The notes beneath the pieces were generated by a model, which searched no databases, was not told the DNA's origin, and saw nothing but the letters and a program-made list of their open reading frames with translations. Below are positions 1-9,302 of a DNA stretch of 64,000 nucleotides, piece after piece. The position numbers were made by a program, and so were the translations under genes. Source of the DNA: PFL25 sp046260155 (lineage in GTDB: Bacteria; Chloroflexota; Anaerolineae; Anaerolineales; UBA4823); NCBI GenBank assembly GCA_046260155.1, contig JBJYXV010000032.1, positions 1 through 64,000 on the forward strand. Direction: 5' to 3'. Within the stretch, counting starts at the first letter, position 1; each line of letters starts with the position of its first letter.

Positions 1-1
1 C

Positions 2-1876
2 ATGCTGACCGCGGCCACGATGCCGCGCGACCTGGCTGCAGCTTACAGCCAGGAATGCACCCGCCTGGGGAGATCAGAACCGGAACCAGCTCGCCGCCAG
101 GAGCTGCTTGACATGGCAGATAATCTGACTCGTGTTCCTTGGGAGCCGGCATCAAATTTCTGGGAAGCAGTCCAATCTCTCTGGCTGACGCACATGCTGG
201 TGATGGCAGATGAAAATTATCCTGGACCAGGTGATTCATTTGGGCGCCTCGACCAGTACCTCTACCCATTCTGGGAAAAATCGATCCAGGATGGCGTGTC
301 TCCCGAATTCGGTAAAGAAATCCTGAAATGCTTCTGGATCCACTGTAACACTGCGTATGATGGATTAATCCGCACGGGTGGGAACCAGGGGATCACAGCC
401 GGTTACGGGCAGCTGTTCACCATCGCTGGTGTGGGTGCTGGTGGTAAGGACATGACCAATGAATTGACCTACATCCTGCTGGATGTGATTGATGAAATGT
501 CACCCATCCTGGAACCCAAACCCAACGTCCGCCTGCACCGTGGCACCCCTGATGCTCTGCTCGAGCGGGTGGTCGAGATGATCGCTTCCAGCCAAGGATC
601 GCCCTTCCTGCTCAATTTTGATGAGCGCTCGATGGCGGGCTTGCTGCTGCAGGCTCGTAAATCCGGAAAGCAGCACTTGATCAACGAAAGTAATGTCTTT
701 GATTATGCTCCAGTAGGCTGCCTGGAGAATACGATGGTTGGTAATGATCGCTCCGGAACCGTGGATGCCAACTTGAACCTGCTGAAAGCGGTTGAATTTG
801 CCTTGACCGGCGGGTATGACCTGATGCCATTCAAGAATGAGATGACGGGCGAGGTTGACCAGCGGGAATTGTGGGGTGCAGACACAGGTGACGCCGCCCA
901 ATTTCAGACCTGGGGAGAATTCTGGGAGGCATATGCTGTTCAAACCAGGCATATTATCCAGCGCATCGTCGAGCTGTACGAACGCACGGAAAGGGTCCGC
1001 GCAGATTACGCCCCCACACCTTACCTCTCCTGCCTGGTCAAAGGTTGTGCCGAGAACGGGCTGGATATTACACAGGGGGGCGCAGAATTGGGCTACGTTA
1101 CCATCGAAGCGGTGACTTACGCCACCACGGTAGATTCTCTCCTGGCGATCAAATACCTGGTATTTGATGAAAAATTTTGCACCCTGGATGAACTGGTCCA
1201 GGCTTTGAAGGACAATTGGGTAGGTCACGAGATCCTGCAGGCTCGCGCCCTGCACAAGGCACCGAAATATGGGAGAGATGACGACAAGGCGGATGCGCTT
1301 GCCAGACAGGTGATGGAGCTGTGGACTGAGGAGACCTGGAATTACCGCACCCAATCCACGGGTCGCCAGTTTCGCCCAGGGATGCTGTCCTGGAATTACT
1401 GGGTGGCAGATTCATTTATCCTACCAGCCAGCCCGGATGGACGCCCGCGCGGCAAATTCCTTTCCAATGCCCTGTGCCCCACGAATGGAGCAGACATCAA
1501 CGGTCCTACGGCGAATGCGAACTCGGTTGGCAAGGTGCTGGGCGGCAGAGCACCAGACGGGCAGGGAGATTGGGAGGATTACTTGAACCTGCTGCCGAAC
1601 GGTGGCAGCCACACCATGACCTTTAATCCCTCCCTTCTGCGGGATGGGGAACATAGGATGAAGTTCAAAGCATTTTTACGAGGATATGTCGAGAACGGTG
1701 GATCAGCCCTGCAAATCAACCTGATCGATGCTGATATGCTGCGCGATGCTCAGCAGCATCCCGAGAACTACCGCCACCTGCTGGTGCGCGTCACTGGCTA
1801 CAATGCATATTTCACCTCCATCGGGCGCGAACTGCAGAACGAAATTATCGCCCGGGAAAGCCACCAGATGAGATGA
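2..1876 (+). CDS. Glycyl radical enzyme (PFL/glycerol-dehydratase-like), 5'-truncated
   Basis: Oxygen-sensitive glycyl radical enzyme of the pyruvate formate-lyase superfamily; cytoplasmic. The visible 624 residues contain the thiyl-radical cysteine in a GCLE motif (Cys240, Glu242 in this numbering) and the C-terminal glycyl loop RVTGYNAYF with the radical glycine at residue 599. GCxE is the pattern of the eliminase branch (glycerol/diol dehydratase, choline lyase and relatives), whereas PFL itself carries two adjacent cysteines, so a dehydratase or lyase is more likely than formate acetyltransferase. Family members run about 780-850 residues, so roughly 150-200 N-terminal residues lie upstream of the window; the ATG at position 2 is probably internal. 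The stop overlaps the activase start by 4 nt, so the two are translationally coupled. The substrate cannot be read from the sequence. Confidence 0.93.
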   Translation: MLTAATMPRDLAAAYSQECTRLGRSEPEPARRQELLDMADNLTRVPWEPASNFWEAVQSLWLTHMLVMADENYPGPGDSFGRLDQYLYPFWEKSIQDGVSPEFGKEILKCFWIHCNTAYDGLIRTGGNQGITAGYGQLFTIAGVGAGGKDMTNELTYILLDVIDEMSPILEPKPNVRLHRGTPDALLERVVEMIASSQGSPFLLNFDERSMAGLLLQARKSGKQHLINESNVFDYAPVGCLENTMVGNDRSGTVDANLNLLKAVEFALTGGYDLMPFKNEMTGEVDQRELWGADTGDAAQFQTWGEFWEAYAVQTRHIIQRIVELYERTERVRADYAPTPYLSCLVKGCAENGLDITQGGAELGYVTIEAVTYATTVDSLLAIKYLVFDEKFCTLDELVQALKDNWVGHEILQARALHKAPKYGRDDDKADALARQVMELWTEETWNYRTQSTGRQFRPGMLSWNYWVADSFILPASPDGRPRGKFLSNALCPTNGADINGPTANANSVGKVLGGRAPDGQGDWEDYLNLLPNGGSHTMTFNPSLLRDGEHRMKFKAFLRGYVENGGSALQINLIDADMLRDAQQHPENYRHLLVRVTGYNAYFTSIGRELQNEIIARESHQMR

Positions 1877-2835
1877 GCAGCGGCCAGATTCTGCACCTGC
1901 AGCGCCTTTCTACTGAAGACGGCCCGGGCATCCGCACCACGATCTTCTTTAAAGGCTGCCCGTTACACTGCAGCTGGTGCCACAACCCGGAGAGCATCTC
2001 CCGGCATATGCAAATCCAGTGGTATGCCGTACGCTGCCTGGGATGTGGAACCTGTGTCCAGGCTTGTCCCAATGGCTGCTTGATCCTGGGGGATGAAGGA
2101 CTGCTGATCAACCATGAGGACTGCCAGCTGTGCGGGGCATGCGCTAAAGCCTGCCCTTCCGGGGCGATGGAGGCGATCGGCGTGAGCATTTCCGCAGACG
2201 ATCTCATTCCTGAGTTGCTCAAGGACCGGGCATACTACGAGAAGTCTGGTGGTGGCGTGACCCTCTCCGGCGGGGAGCCAACCTTCCAACCAGAGTTTGC
2301 TGGTACGCTTCTACGCGGTTTAAAAAGCCAGGGCATTCAAACTGCCCTGGATACCTGCGGGTTGACTTCTGCGAGAATATTGGAGAACCTGCTCCCTTAT
2401 ATCGATCTGGTCCTGTTTGATCTAAAAATCATGGACAGCAGCCGGCATAAGGAGCTGACTGGTCAGCCCAATACCCGCATCCTGGAAAACCTGCTTTTCC
2501 TCCGCGATTATCGCGAACAGCAGGAAATCCCTTTTGACCTCTGGATCCGAACCCCTTTAATCCCCGGTGCAAGCGATTCTGATCAGAACTTACAGGCCAT
2601 CGGTGGATTTCTGTCAAAACACCTGGACGGGATGATCTCGCGCTGGGAGCTGTGTGCCTTCAACAACCTCTGCCATGACCAGTATGCCCGCCTGGGATTA
2701 GAATGGGAATACGCCCAAACACCCCTGATGACAAGTGTGGAGCTGTCCCATTGCGAGCAGGTGGCGAAAGCTGCCAGTACCCATCCGGAGATTGTGCTGG
2801 CGACAGGCGCCACGCGCATCGCTGAACTGGTTTAG
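1873..2835 (+). CDS. Glycyl radical enzyme activating enzyme (radical SAM)
   Basis: Generates the glycyl radical on the upstream enzyme using S-adenosylmethionine and a [4Fe-4S] cluster. The radical-SAM CxxxCxxC motif is at Cys29-Cys33-Cys36, preceded by the STEDGPGIRT signature of activases. An inserted ferredoxin-like domain follows (about residues 52-100) with two cysteine-rich clusters (CLGCGTCVQAC and CQLCGACAKAC); such inserts are typical of activases of eliminases and decarboxylases and absent from PflA. A GGE motif (SGGEP) follows as expected for SAM binding. At 320 residues it is full length. It starts inside the glycyl radical enzyme stop codon (ATGA overlap), a strong sign that they form one operon and a cognate pair. 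Confidence 0.95.
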   Translation: MSSGQILHLQRLSTEDGPGIRTTIFFKGCPLHCSWCHNPESISRHMQIQWYAVRCLGCGTCVQACPNGCLILGDEGLLINHEDCQLCGACAKACPSGAMEAIGVSISADDLIPELLKDRAYYEKSGGGVTLSGGEPTFQPEFAGTLLRGLKSQGIQTALDTCGLTSARILENLLPYIDLVLFDLKIMDSSRHKELTGQPNTRILENLLFLRDYREQQEIPFDLWIRTPLIPGASDSDQNLQAIGGFLSKHLDGMISRWELCAFNNLCHDQYARLGLEWEYAQTPLMTSVELSHCEQVAKAASTHPEIVLATGATRIAELV

Positions 2836-2844
2836 GAGTTAATC

Positions 2845-3696
2845 ATGACCATGCAATCATTGACCTCTTTCAGCACGGAAGATATCCAGGCAACCCAATC
2901 AGCCATGAAAATTGGCCTGCTTGCCACGGTGAACCCGCAGGGTCTGCCCCACATCACCATGCTTTCCTCCTTGATGGCCTGTTCCCCGCATAAAATCTGT
3001 TTTGGACAGTTCACCGAAGGAGAATCAAAGCTAAATATCCTCACCCATCCAAAGGCATGCTTTCTGATCATGTCCCTGGACCGGAACCTATGGCGCGGCA
3101 GGGCTGACTACACGCATTCGTCGAAATCTGGCCCTGAGTTCGATTTTTACAACAATATCCCCATGTTCCGCTACAACGCTTACTTCGGCGTGCACACAGT
3201 TTATTATTTCGATCTTGTATCCCACTCAGGAAAATATCCCCTGACGATGAACCGCATCATTTTCGCCGCAATAAAGACCATGCTTGCTCGCACGCTCGGG
3301 CGCAAATTAGAGCAGAAAATCGTGCTCAATGATTGGACGCGCGCCTTCCTGAATAAGTTAGATAACCTGAAATTCCTGGCATACACCACTCAAGACGGCT
3401 ACCCGGTGATCATACCCACAATTCAGGCCCAGTGCTTGGATGCACAGCATATCATCTTATCGACCTCGGCTTACAGGGAAGAAATCGAGGCGATTCCACC
3501 TGGAGTGGACCTGTGCGTGTTCGGCCTGGCTCTCAGCATGGAGGATGTCCTGCTGCGCGGTAAATACCTGGGCATCCAGCGCAAGAGTGGATTCAATACA
3601 GCTTTGGTAGAACTGGATTGGGTCTACAATCCAATGCCGCCAGTACCTGGACAGATCTACCCCCCTCAGGAGATCCAACCAGTCAAACAATTTTAA
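2845..3696 (+). CDS. Pyridoxamine 5'-phosphate oxidase-like flavin-binding protein
   Basis: A 283-residue protein whose first 60 residues fit the split-barrel fold of PNPOx/flavin-reductase-like proteins (IGLLATVNPQGLPHITM, then a KICFGQF strand). The second half repeats a similar pattern (FLAYTTQDGYPVIIPTIQAQ), suggesting two split-barrel units. The ATG at 2845 has an AGGAG about 6 nt upstream and lies only 9 nt after the activase stop, so it is probably co-transcribed with the glycyl radical pair. The activity is unknown; FMN binding or a redox role is inference from the fold. A second in-frame ATG at 2851 is possible. Confidence 0.6.
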   Translation: MTMQSLTSFSTEDIQATQSAMKIGLLATVNPQGLPHITMLSSLMACSPHKICFGQFTEGESKLNILTHPKACFLIMSLDRNLWRGRADYTHSSKSGPEFDFYNNIPMFRYNAYFGVHTVYYFDLVSHSGKYPLTMNRIIFAAIKTMLARTLGRKLEQKIVLNDWTRAFLNKLDNLKFLAYTTQDGYPVIIPTIQAQCLDAQHIILSTSAYREEIEAIPPGVDLCVFGLALSMEDVLLRGKYLGIQRKSGFNTALVELDWVYNPMPPVPGQIYPPQEIQPVKQF

Positions 3697-3775
3697 TACC
3701 CCGATTTTCAGCCAGCAAGTGTTTGAAGAGCAGTGCCAACACTATCCTGGTCGTGGTAAAATTCCCCAGTAAGCA

Positions 3776-3847
3776 GCCCCCATAGCTCAGTGGATAGAGC
3801 GCTGCCCTCCGGAGGCAGAAGCCTGCGTTCGAATCGCAGTGGGGGTA
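3776..3847 (+). tRNA. tRNA-Arg (CCG anticodon)
   Basis: A full cloverleaf can be drawn: acceptor GCCCCCA pairs with TGGGGGT (one G-U), D arm GCTC/GAGC, anticodon stem CTGCC/GGCAG with the 7-nt loop CTCCGGA giving anticodon CCG, and T arm CTGCG-TTCGAAT-CGCAG. The discriminator base is A and CCA is not encoded. It decodes the arginine codon CGG. Confidence 0.95.
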
Positions 3848-3851
3848 CACG

Positions 3852-3883
3852 AACCGCTCAGGATTGATCCGGAGCGGTTTTTG
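3852..3883 (+). terminator. Rho-independent terminator after tRNA-Arg
   Basis: Inverted repeat AACCGCTC/GAGCGGTT (8 bp) with a further GGAT/ATCC inner pairing, followed directly by a short T run. It sits 5 nt after the tRNA and fits an intrinsic terminator. Confidence 0.75.
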
Positions 3884-3930
3884 TATATGATTAGCTACGA
3901 TACTAGAGAGAAGGGGAAAACTTTCAAGCC

Positions 3931-5151
3931 TCAAGATGCTTTTATCTGGCGGTAGATCTCGCTCAAGCCCGGTCGCTTTCCATACATCAACATATAGGTT
4001 CGAAATATCTTGATCACCAGATACAATCCAATGACGATCGACAGCACCAGGATGGTAATGCTGGCGATGATCTGCCACAACGGGACTTCGCTGATCCCCA
4101 ACCGGATCATCGTCTGGATCGGTGCGGTAGTTGGGAAGAGCGTCAGCAGGACCCAGATGGGGCTATTTGGGAAGGGTATCAAAAATCCAAGGAACCACAG
4201 CGGGATAAAGGCGGTCATCATGTAGATCATCGCCAGGGCATTCCCTTCGGTAGCATTCGAGCTGATTGCCCCGACGCCAATCGAGAGCACTGCGAAGAAT
4301 AGGTACCCGAGAACGAAGTAAACAACTCCCAGCAAGATGAAATTAGCGGGTATCTCGATCCCTCGCAGCAGGTCACCCAACGAAGAAGAAGCCAGATTCA
4401 GCAGCAGCGGTGCGGATATCAACCACAACACCACCTGGAGCAACCCAGCCAGTCCCAATGCCAGGACTTTGCCGACCAGCAACTGGGGGATCGAAACAGA
4501 CGACAGCAACACTTCGATCAGCCGGCTTTCCTTTTCTTCTCCCAGCCCGTTGATCAGCGAGGTAACGCTTAACATGAGACTCAAGCTCAATAGCAGAGCA
4601 AAAATTCCCGGGATAATGATATTGGCTGGATTAGCTGCTTCGAGGGCGACTTCTCCCTCTTCAGTCACCCAGGTGACTTCGATATTCAACGGAGCAAGGA
4701 TCAGGGCAATCGTTTCTGGTGGATTATTTTCATCCAACAGATTGACGCTCAGGAAACGCCAGATCATGTCCGTGATAAACGGCGGTGTGCTGGCTTCTTT
4801 CTCAAGCGTGTAGCGCTGGAGGCTTCCGGTAGCGATGAAATCCTCAGGGATCACAAAATATTCCGCAATCTTCCCACTGGTCAGTGCCAGGTCAGCCGTT
4901 TCCCGGGAGGCGAACGGGATGAATTTGGTAATACCCATATCATTGTGGTCATCGAAATTCCCTACCTCATCGACATAGCCGATCGTCGTAACGACCCCTT
5001 CCGGTTCTTCGAAGGCCATCTTTGCTAAGTTGAAAATCCCAATCCCAATCAAAGCAATGACTGGTACGATAAAGGTAAGAATGATAAACCCTTTACTTTT
5101 GATCTTATACGCAAACTCATGTAGAAATATCAAAAAACCTTTTTTATCCAT
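3931..5151 (-). CDS. ABC-2 type permease (NatB/YhaP-like)
   Basis: Membrane subunit of an ABC exporter. One N-terminal membrane segment (about residues 20-45) is followed by a roughly 120-residue extracytoplasmic region rich in acidic residues, then about five more hydrophobic segments (residues 180-390) in which the cytoplasmic GLGEEKESRLIEVLLSS stretch typical of NatB-like ABC-2 permeases is visible. Its start overlaps the 3' end of the ATPase gene by 8 nt, so the two are co-translated. Known NatAB systems export Na+ or are linked to drug/peptide resistance; the substrate here is not determined. Confidence 0.88.
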   Translation of the reverse strand: MDKKGFLIFLHEFAYKIKSKGFIILTFIVPVIALIGIGIFNLAKMAFEEPEGVVTTIGYVDEVGNFDDHNDMGITKFIPFASRETADLALTSGKIAEYFVIPEDFIATGSLQRYTLEKEASTPPFITDMIWRFLSVNLLDENNPPETIALILAPLNIEVTWVTEEGEVALEAANPANIIIPGIFALLLSLSLMLSVTSLINGLGEEKESRLIEVLLSSVSIPQLLVGKVLALGLAGLLQVVLWLISAPLLLNLASSSLGDLLRGIEIPANFILLGVVYFVLGYLFFAVLSIGVGAISSNATEGNALAMIYMMTAFIPLWFLGFLIPFPNSPIWVLLTLFPTTAPIQTMIRLGISEVPLWQIIASITILVLSIVIGLYLVIKIFRTYMLMYGKRPGLSEIYRQIKAS

Positions 5152-6040
5152 GATCGCTTGCGACCATATTTAGGAAAATAGAGTGCAGTGAGGGGGTCGT
5201 GATCTCAAAACGCTGGATTTCCAAGCCTTGACTGCGCAGCTGGTCGAGAACACTCTGTGGAGAGCCATCCTCCGCTAGGAGGAGTTCGAAACCATCCTTC
5301 GTGGTACGTATCTCGGTCACCCCGTTTAGGTCACCCATATCACCAACCAGGCTTACCTGCACCGAGTGCTTTTTGAACCTCGATTTGATCTCCCGCAAGT
5401 TACCGTAGAGCACCTCTTCGCCATGGTCGATCATCAGCACTCGGTCGCAAAGCTCCTCGACTTGGTTCATCTGGTGCGTGCTCAGAATGATGGCTTTGCC
5501 TTCATCCCGATATTTCCCAACCATATTCTTCATCAACTCAGTATTCACTGGATCGAGACCGGAGAAAGGTTCATCCATGATGAGCAGCTCCGGGTTGTGG
5601 ATGATGGTGACGATGAACTGAATCATCTGACTCATCCCCTTGCTCAGATGCTTGATCTTCTTCTTCTCGCTCTCAATCATCCCGGTACGCTCAAGCAACT
5701 GTACCGCCCTTTCTTTTGCGGTTGTCTTATCCATCCCTTTCAGCGAGGCCAGGTAGAGGATGCAGTCCAGGACTTTCAACTCCTTATACAGCCCCCTGGC
5801 TTCGGGTAGGTACCCGATGCGGTTTTTCTTCTCCTCGCTCATTGGCCCTCCGAAGATAACTATCTCTCCCGAATCAGGCTTCATAAAGTCCAGAATAATT
5901 TTGATCGTACTGCTCTTACCAGCGCCATTCGGACCGATCAAACCCAGGATCTCACCCGGATCGACGCGAAAGGATAGATTCTTAACCGCGATCTGGTCGT
6001 TGTAAGATTTGAACAGGTTCTTCACTTCTACAGCTGGCAT
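5144..6040 (-). CDS. ABC transporter ATP-binding protein (NatA-like)
   Basis: ATPase partner of the following NatB-like permease. Walker A is GPNGAGKSS, Walker B is LLIMDEP, and the H-loop is STHQM. The signature is LSKGMSQ, a variant of LSGGQ often seen in NatA-type exporters. The ATG at 6040 is chosen over an in-frame ATG at 6100 because GAGG lies about 8 nt upstream and the ABC fold begins right after it (MPAVEVKNLFKSY). The resulting 298 residues are usual for the family. The last about 80 residues form the C-terminal extension of exporter ATPases. Confidence 0.92.
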   Translation of the reverse strand: MPAVEVKNLFKSYNDQIAVKNLSFRVDPGEILGLIGPNGAGKSSTIKIILDFMKPDSGEIVIFGGPMSEEKKNRIGYLPEARGLYKELKVLDCILYLASLKGMDKTTAKERAVQLLERTGMIESEKKKIKHLSKGMSQMIQFIVTIIHNPELLIMDEPFSGLDPVNTELMKNMVGKYRDEGKAIILSTHQMNQVEELCDRVLMIDHGEEVLYGNLREIKSRFKKHSVQVSLVGDMGDLNGVTEIRTTKDGFELLLAEDGSPQSVLDQLRSQGLEIQRFEITTPSLHSIFLNMVASDHG

Positions 6041-6536
6041 ATAGCCGTTCCTCAAATTCTTCCCCACGCACGGTGCGTGCTTTTTGGGCAGGCTGTCCAC
6101 CCACTCTTTGGGCTGTCTGGATGCTCACACTGCTAAGAATGTTATTAAAATCTCATGAAACCGCTAGTGACACCAATTATAGTGGAAAATCGGGTAAAAA
6201 TACTTATTTAATGTCAATCTTTACACTTTGCACTCGCGTAGAAAAGTGGATTCTGCCTCAATAATGAACATGAGAAATCTGTTCGGTTATCCAATTTTGA
6301 TAAAATATGTCAGGAAATATCGGCTTGAAGGATGGAAACACCTAATCAAATTCCCAGCCGCGAATCATCTTGTGGATCCTTCATAAGAAATTCATCAAGG
6401 TGGTGAATGACCTTTGATGTTAGGAATGCAAGAGAAAAAAGCCATTCGATCTAGTGATCTATTCAAGCAGATTGTTATTACGCTGCTGGTAAAGAAATGG
6501 AAACAGGTTACAAATTATGAACCTTAGGAGATCATT
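6041..6536. other. Intergenic, no gene seen
   Basis: About 500 nt between the divergently oriented ABC exporter and the VOC gene. It is AT-rich toward 6150-6260. A TATAAT on the minus strand near 6175 could belong to the exporter promoter, but no well-spaced -35 box accompanies it. No convincing coding sequence or RNA structure was recognised. Confidence 0.4.
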
Positions 6537-6932
6537 ATGACGAAAGGAACAGACGCCTGGCCTAAGAAGATTGAGGCAATAACTCTTTTTACACACGATT
6601 TGGAACAATCCAAATCATTCTACAGGAAGGTATTTGGACTCCCGCTCCACTTTGAAGATGCCAACTCAGCTGTGTTCAAATTTGGTGAGACATTGGTCAA
6701 CTTACTGGAAATTTCAGAGGCCGATGAACTTATTGAACCTGCCAAGGTAGCAGATCGAAAATCGGGAGCCAGTTTCGTGCTGACCATTGTTGTTGAAGAT
6801 TTAGATGCGATGTGCGTTGAGTTAATCAACCGAGGAGTTGAACTGCTCAATGGACCGATGGATCATCCTTGGGGAATTCGCACTGCCAGTTTCATGGATC
6901 CAGCAGGTTATATCTGGGAAATCGCCCAATAA
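6537..6932 (+). CDS. VOC family (glyoxalase/bleomycin-resistance-like) protein
   Basis: A 131-residue single-domain protein with the two beta-alpha-beta-beta-beta modules of the vicinal oxygen chelate fold: ITLFTHDLEQSKSFYRKVFG at the start of module one and FVLTIVVEDLDAMCVEL at the start of module two, ending PWGIRTASFMDPAGYIWEI. Such proteins bind a divalent metal and act as glyoxalases, dioxygenases or resistance proteins; the specific role cannot be assigned. TAGGAG lies 7 nt before the ATG. Confidence 0.85.
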   Translation: MTKGTDAWPKKIEAITLFTHDLEQSKSFYRKVFGLPLHFEDANSAVFKFGETLVNLLEISEADELIEPAKVADRKSGASFVLTIVVEDLDAMCVELINRGVELLNGPMDHPWGIRTASFMDPAGYIWEIAQ

Positions 6933-7108
6933 ATTATTTATCCAGGCGATTCTTCCTGTAAGGCAAGTGTTTTCACTCAGGGGCAGGTTTCAATGCACAA
7001 GATAACAAGCCGCTGCTCAGAACTATTCGAGGAGATTAGGCTGGAAAAAACACGCACGCGTTAATCAAAACATCCTAACCTTATAAGCAATGCGAATGCG
7101 AGAAACAC

Positions 7109-8362
7109 ATGTTAACCATAAATAAGGATACTGCCCGCCGTTTTATTCTCGGCAAACAAGGTCTCTGGCCTGGAAGACGGTGGCGTGGGGAAAGCGGGTT
7201 AGAACAGGCAATGCGCACAATCGAATATTTGCAGCTCGATCCTCTGCAAATTATCACCCGGAGCCAGGATATTCTGCTGCACAGCCGTGCCTTGAATTAC
7301 AAACCAGAATTGTGGGAAACAGCAGCCTACGAACAGCGCAAGTTCTTTGATTGGGGCGGATGGCTGGCAACCCGCCCGATGGAGGATTTACCTTACTGGC
7401 GCACAGCCATGCATCGTGAACGTGATGGTGATCCTGATTGCGATCCACGTATCCACCAGATGGGTATAGAGCACTCCGATGCGATCCAGGAAATTCGAAC
7501 AATCCTGCACGAGCGAGGCACGGTCAGCAATCGGGATTTTGATGCTGCAGCCAGAAAGAGAACCCAGAGTTACCGTGGTCGGAAAGACAGCTCTCTGGCA
7601 TTATATTATCTGTGGCGATCAGGAGAAGTAATGACCCACCACCGGGAGAACTTCGAGCGTTTTTACGCACTCACCGAAGACGTTGCCCCTGCCGATTTTC
7701 TTTATGAGAAGGAAAGGGATGACGCTGACCGCTTCCTGATAAAAAAAGAGATCAGTTTTGCTGGTCTTTCAAGGTTAAATCGCACCGGTGACGCATATCA
7801 ACGCTGTGTACCATTCAGCAAAAAACAGTCTTTGGTCGACAGTCTTCTGGCTGATGGTGAAATCATTGAGGTCAAGATTGAGGGCTGGCGTGCAACACAC
7901 TATGCATTGGCTGACGATGCTAAAATATTAAATAACCTAGCAGCTGATCACATACCCCAGGCATGGGCGCATCTTGAAACAACCACTGATCAGGAGGTTG
8001 TATTCCTTGCTCCCCTGGATCCCGTTATTGCCCGGGGGCGCGCCAAAATAGTATTCGGCTTCGATTACGTCTGGGAAGTATACAAACCTGAACATAAACG
8101 AGCATTTGGTTACTACACCTTGCCTGTACTTTGGGGAGACCGGCTTGTTGCCCGTTTCGACAGCAAATTCAACCGCGAGACAAATACTTATATAATTCTT
8201 GGGTTTTGGCTGGAAGATGTTACCCTTCGAGAAAACGAGAGCTTTGCCGAAGCATTGATCAACGGATTCGCACGATTTGTTATGTTCCTAGGCGCAAAAA
8301 ATCTGGACTACGAAGCAGTAGATTATCCACTCCTACGTCACTATATGGAAAAACAATTTTAG
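7109..8362 (+). CDS. Winged-helix DNA glycosylase, YcaQ/AlkZ-like family
   Basis: A 417-residue protein of the HTH_42 family, which includes YcaQ and AlkZ, glycosylases that unhook alkylated bases and interstrand crosslinks. The N-terminal helix carries EYLQLDPLQ, with Gln42-Leu-Asp44 at the position of the catalytic Q-hydrophobic-Q/D motif. Later segments match the family pattern (SLALYYLWRSGEVMTHHRENFERFY, and FLAPLDPVIARGR). Full length for the family. It stands alone on the plus strand; no nearby natural-product cluster suggests self-resistance, so general alkylation repair is more likely. Activity is inferred from family only. Confidence 0.8.
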   Translation: MLTINKDTARRFILGKQGLWPGRRWRGESGLEQAMRTIEYLQLDPLQIITRSQDILLHSRALNYKPELWETAAYEQRKFFDWGGWLATRPMEDLPYWRTAMHRERDGDPDCDPRIHQMGIEHSDAIQEIRTILHERGTVSNRDFDAAARKRTQSYRGRKDSSLALYYLWRSGEVMTHHRENFERFYALTEDVAPADFLYEKERDDADRFLIKKEISFAGLSRLNRTGDAYQRCVPFSKKQSLVDSLLADGEIIEVKIEGWRATHYALADDAKILNNLAADHIPQAWAHLETTTDQEVVFLAPLDPVIARGRAKIVFGFDYVWEVYKPEHKRAFGYYTLPVLWGDRLVARFDSKFNRETNTYIILGFWLEDVTLRENESFAEALINGFARFVMFLGAKNLDYEAVDYPLLRHYMEKQF

Positions 8363-8568
8363 GCAACGCCCGCATCACCCAACGATCCCATTGCTTCAGA
8401 CAAAGTTTCAGAGCAAGCATCCCTAATGACAAATTTCATCCTGATTTTAGTGAAGGGTTATATCCGAAACGGATTGCATTCGGGGTACATTGTTAGACTT
8501 GTTGGATTACCACCATTTGGTAAAAATCATTGATCGTACACATCGTTTTGAGATAATGTCATTGATGG

Positions 8569-9221
8569 ATGGGATTCCATGGACAGTTCTTCGAATCTCT
8601 AGTCAAGAACCACCAAAAAAAGAAGGTGAAAAAGCTTTGGAAACGAGGCTGGAACCTGAATTTTCACAAAATTTGGTTGCTTCCAACCATCTTTTTATTA
8701 CCCTTGTCGGCATTTATAACCATCGTCGTGATGGACTTATTCGGTATCCCTGTTGAATAGTTTCGGGTATTGCGTTGTTACCCACTTTTATTGTTATTTA
8801 TCTCCTAAATGCATTACCAGAAGAATATGGCTGGCGTGGATATGCCCTTGGACCGATGTTGACCCGCTTTAATGCACTAACTGCGAGCTTGATTCTCGGT
8901 CTAATCTGGGGTTCATGGCATCTCCCGCTGCATTTCATTGAAGGTACCGTGCAGTATGGAATTCCTGTTTATCAATTTTTTCTCCAGCAAATGCTTCTTG
9001 CCATCCTCTACACCTGGCTGTTCAAAAACACCTTTGGGAATGTATTCGTTACTATCCTGTTCCATGCAATCGGGAACCTAACCGGTGCTACAATTCCGTA
9101 CTGGACCACAGACCAGGGCCGGTGGATCAATTTCGGTGTCCTGTTGATTATTTCCCTGGTCATCCTTCTGATCTTTAGGGCAAAAAACCTCAGCCGCACT
9201 GCGACCCCCCAGGTTGAATAG
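8569..9221 (+). pseudogene. CPBP (CAAX-like) intramembrane protease, degraded
   Basis: From 8775 the frame encodes the core of a CPBP protease: EEYGWRGY (catalytic Glu-Glu and Arg), GSWHLPLHF and a later LFHAIGN motif, with several membrane segments. The preceding part lies in another frame (8569-8760, ending MDLFGIPVE then a stop) and continues in the catalytic frame at about 8757, so a single frameshift separates them. The N-terminal third expected for a roughly 270-residue protein is missing, and an in-frame stop lies at 8563-8565. A truncated product from 8775 (148 residues) could still be made, but it would lack the first helices. Confidence 0.75.
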
Positions 9222-9302
9222 AAACATAGGAATCTAAACTATGAACTGAGGCCTTATCGTTGGCTCTTACAATCAACGATGTGCAATTTTTGGCGCAAAG
9301 TA

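Noticed and set aside
500..1354. A 284-codon minus-strand open frame inside the glycyl radical enzyme gene
   Set aside because: It is a shadow of the strongly supported gene on the other strand and shows no family features.
3776..3847. tRNA gene as an integration site for a mobile element
   Set aside because: No integrase, no repeated 3' tRNA end and no phage or plasmid genes nearby.
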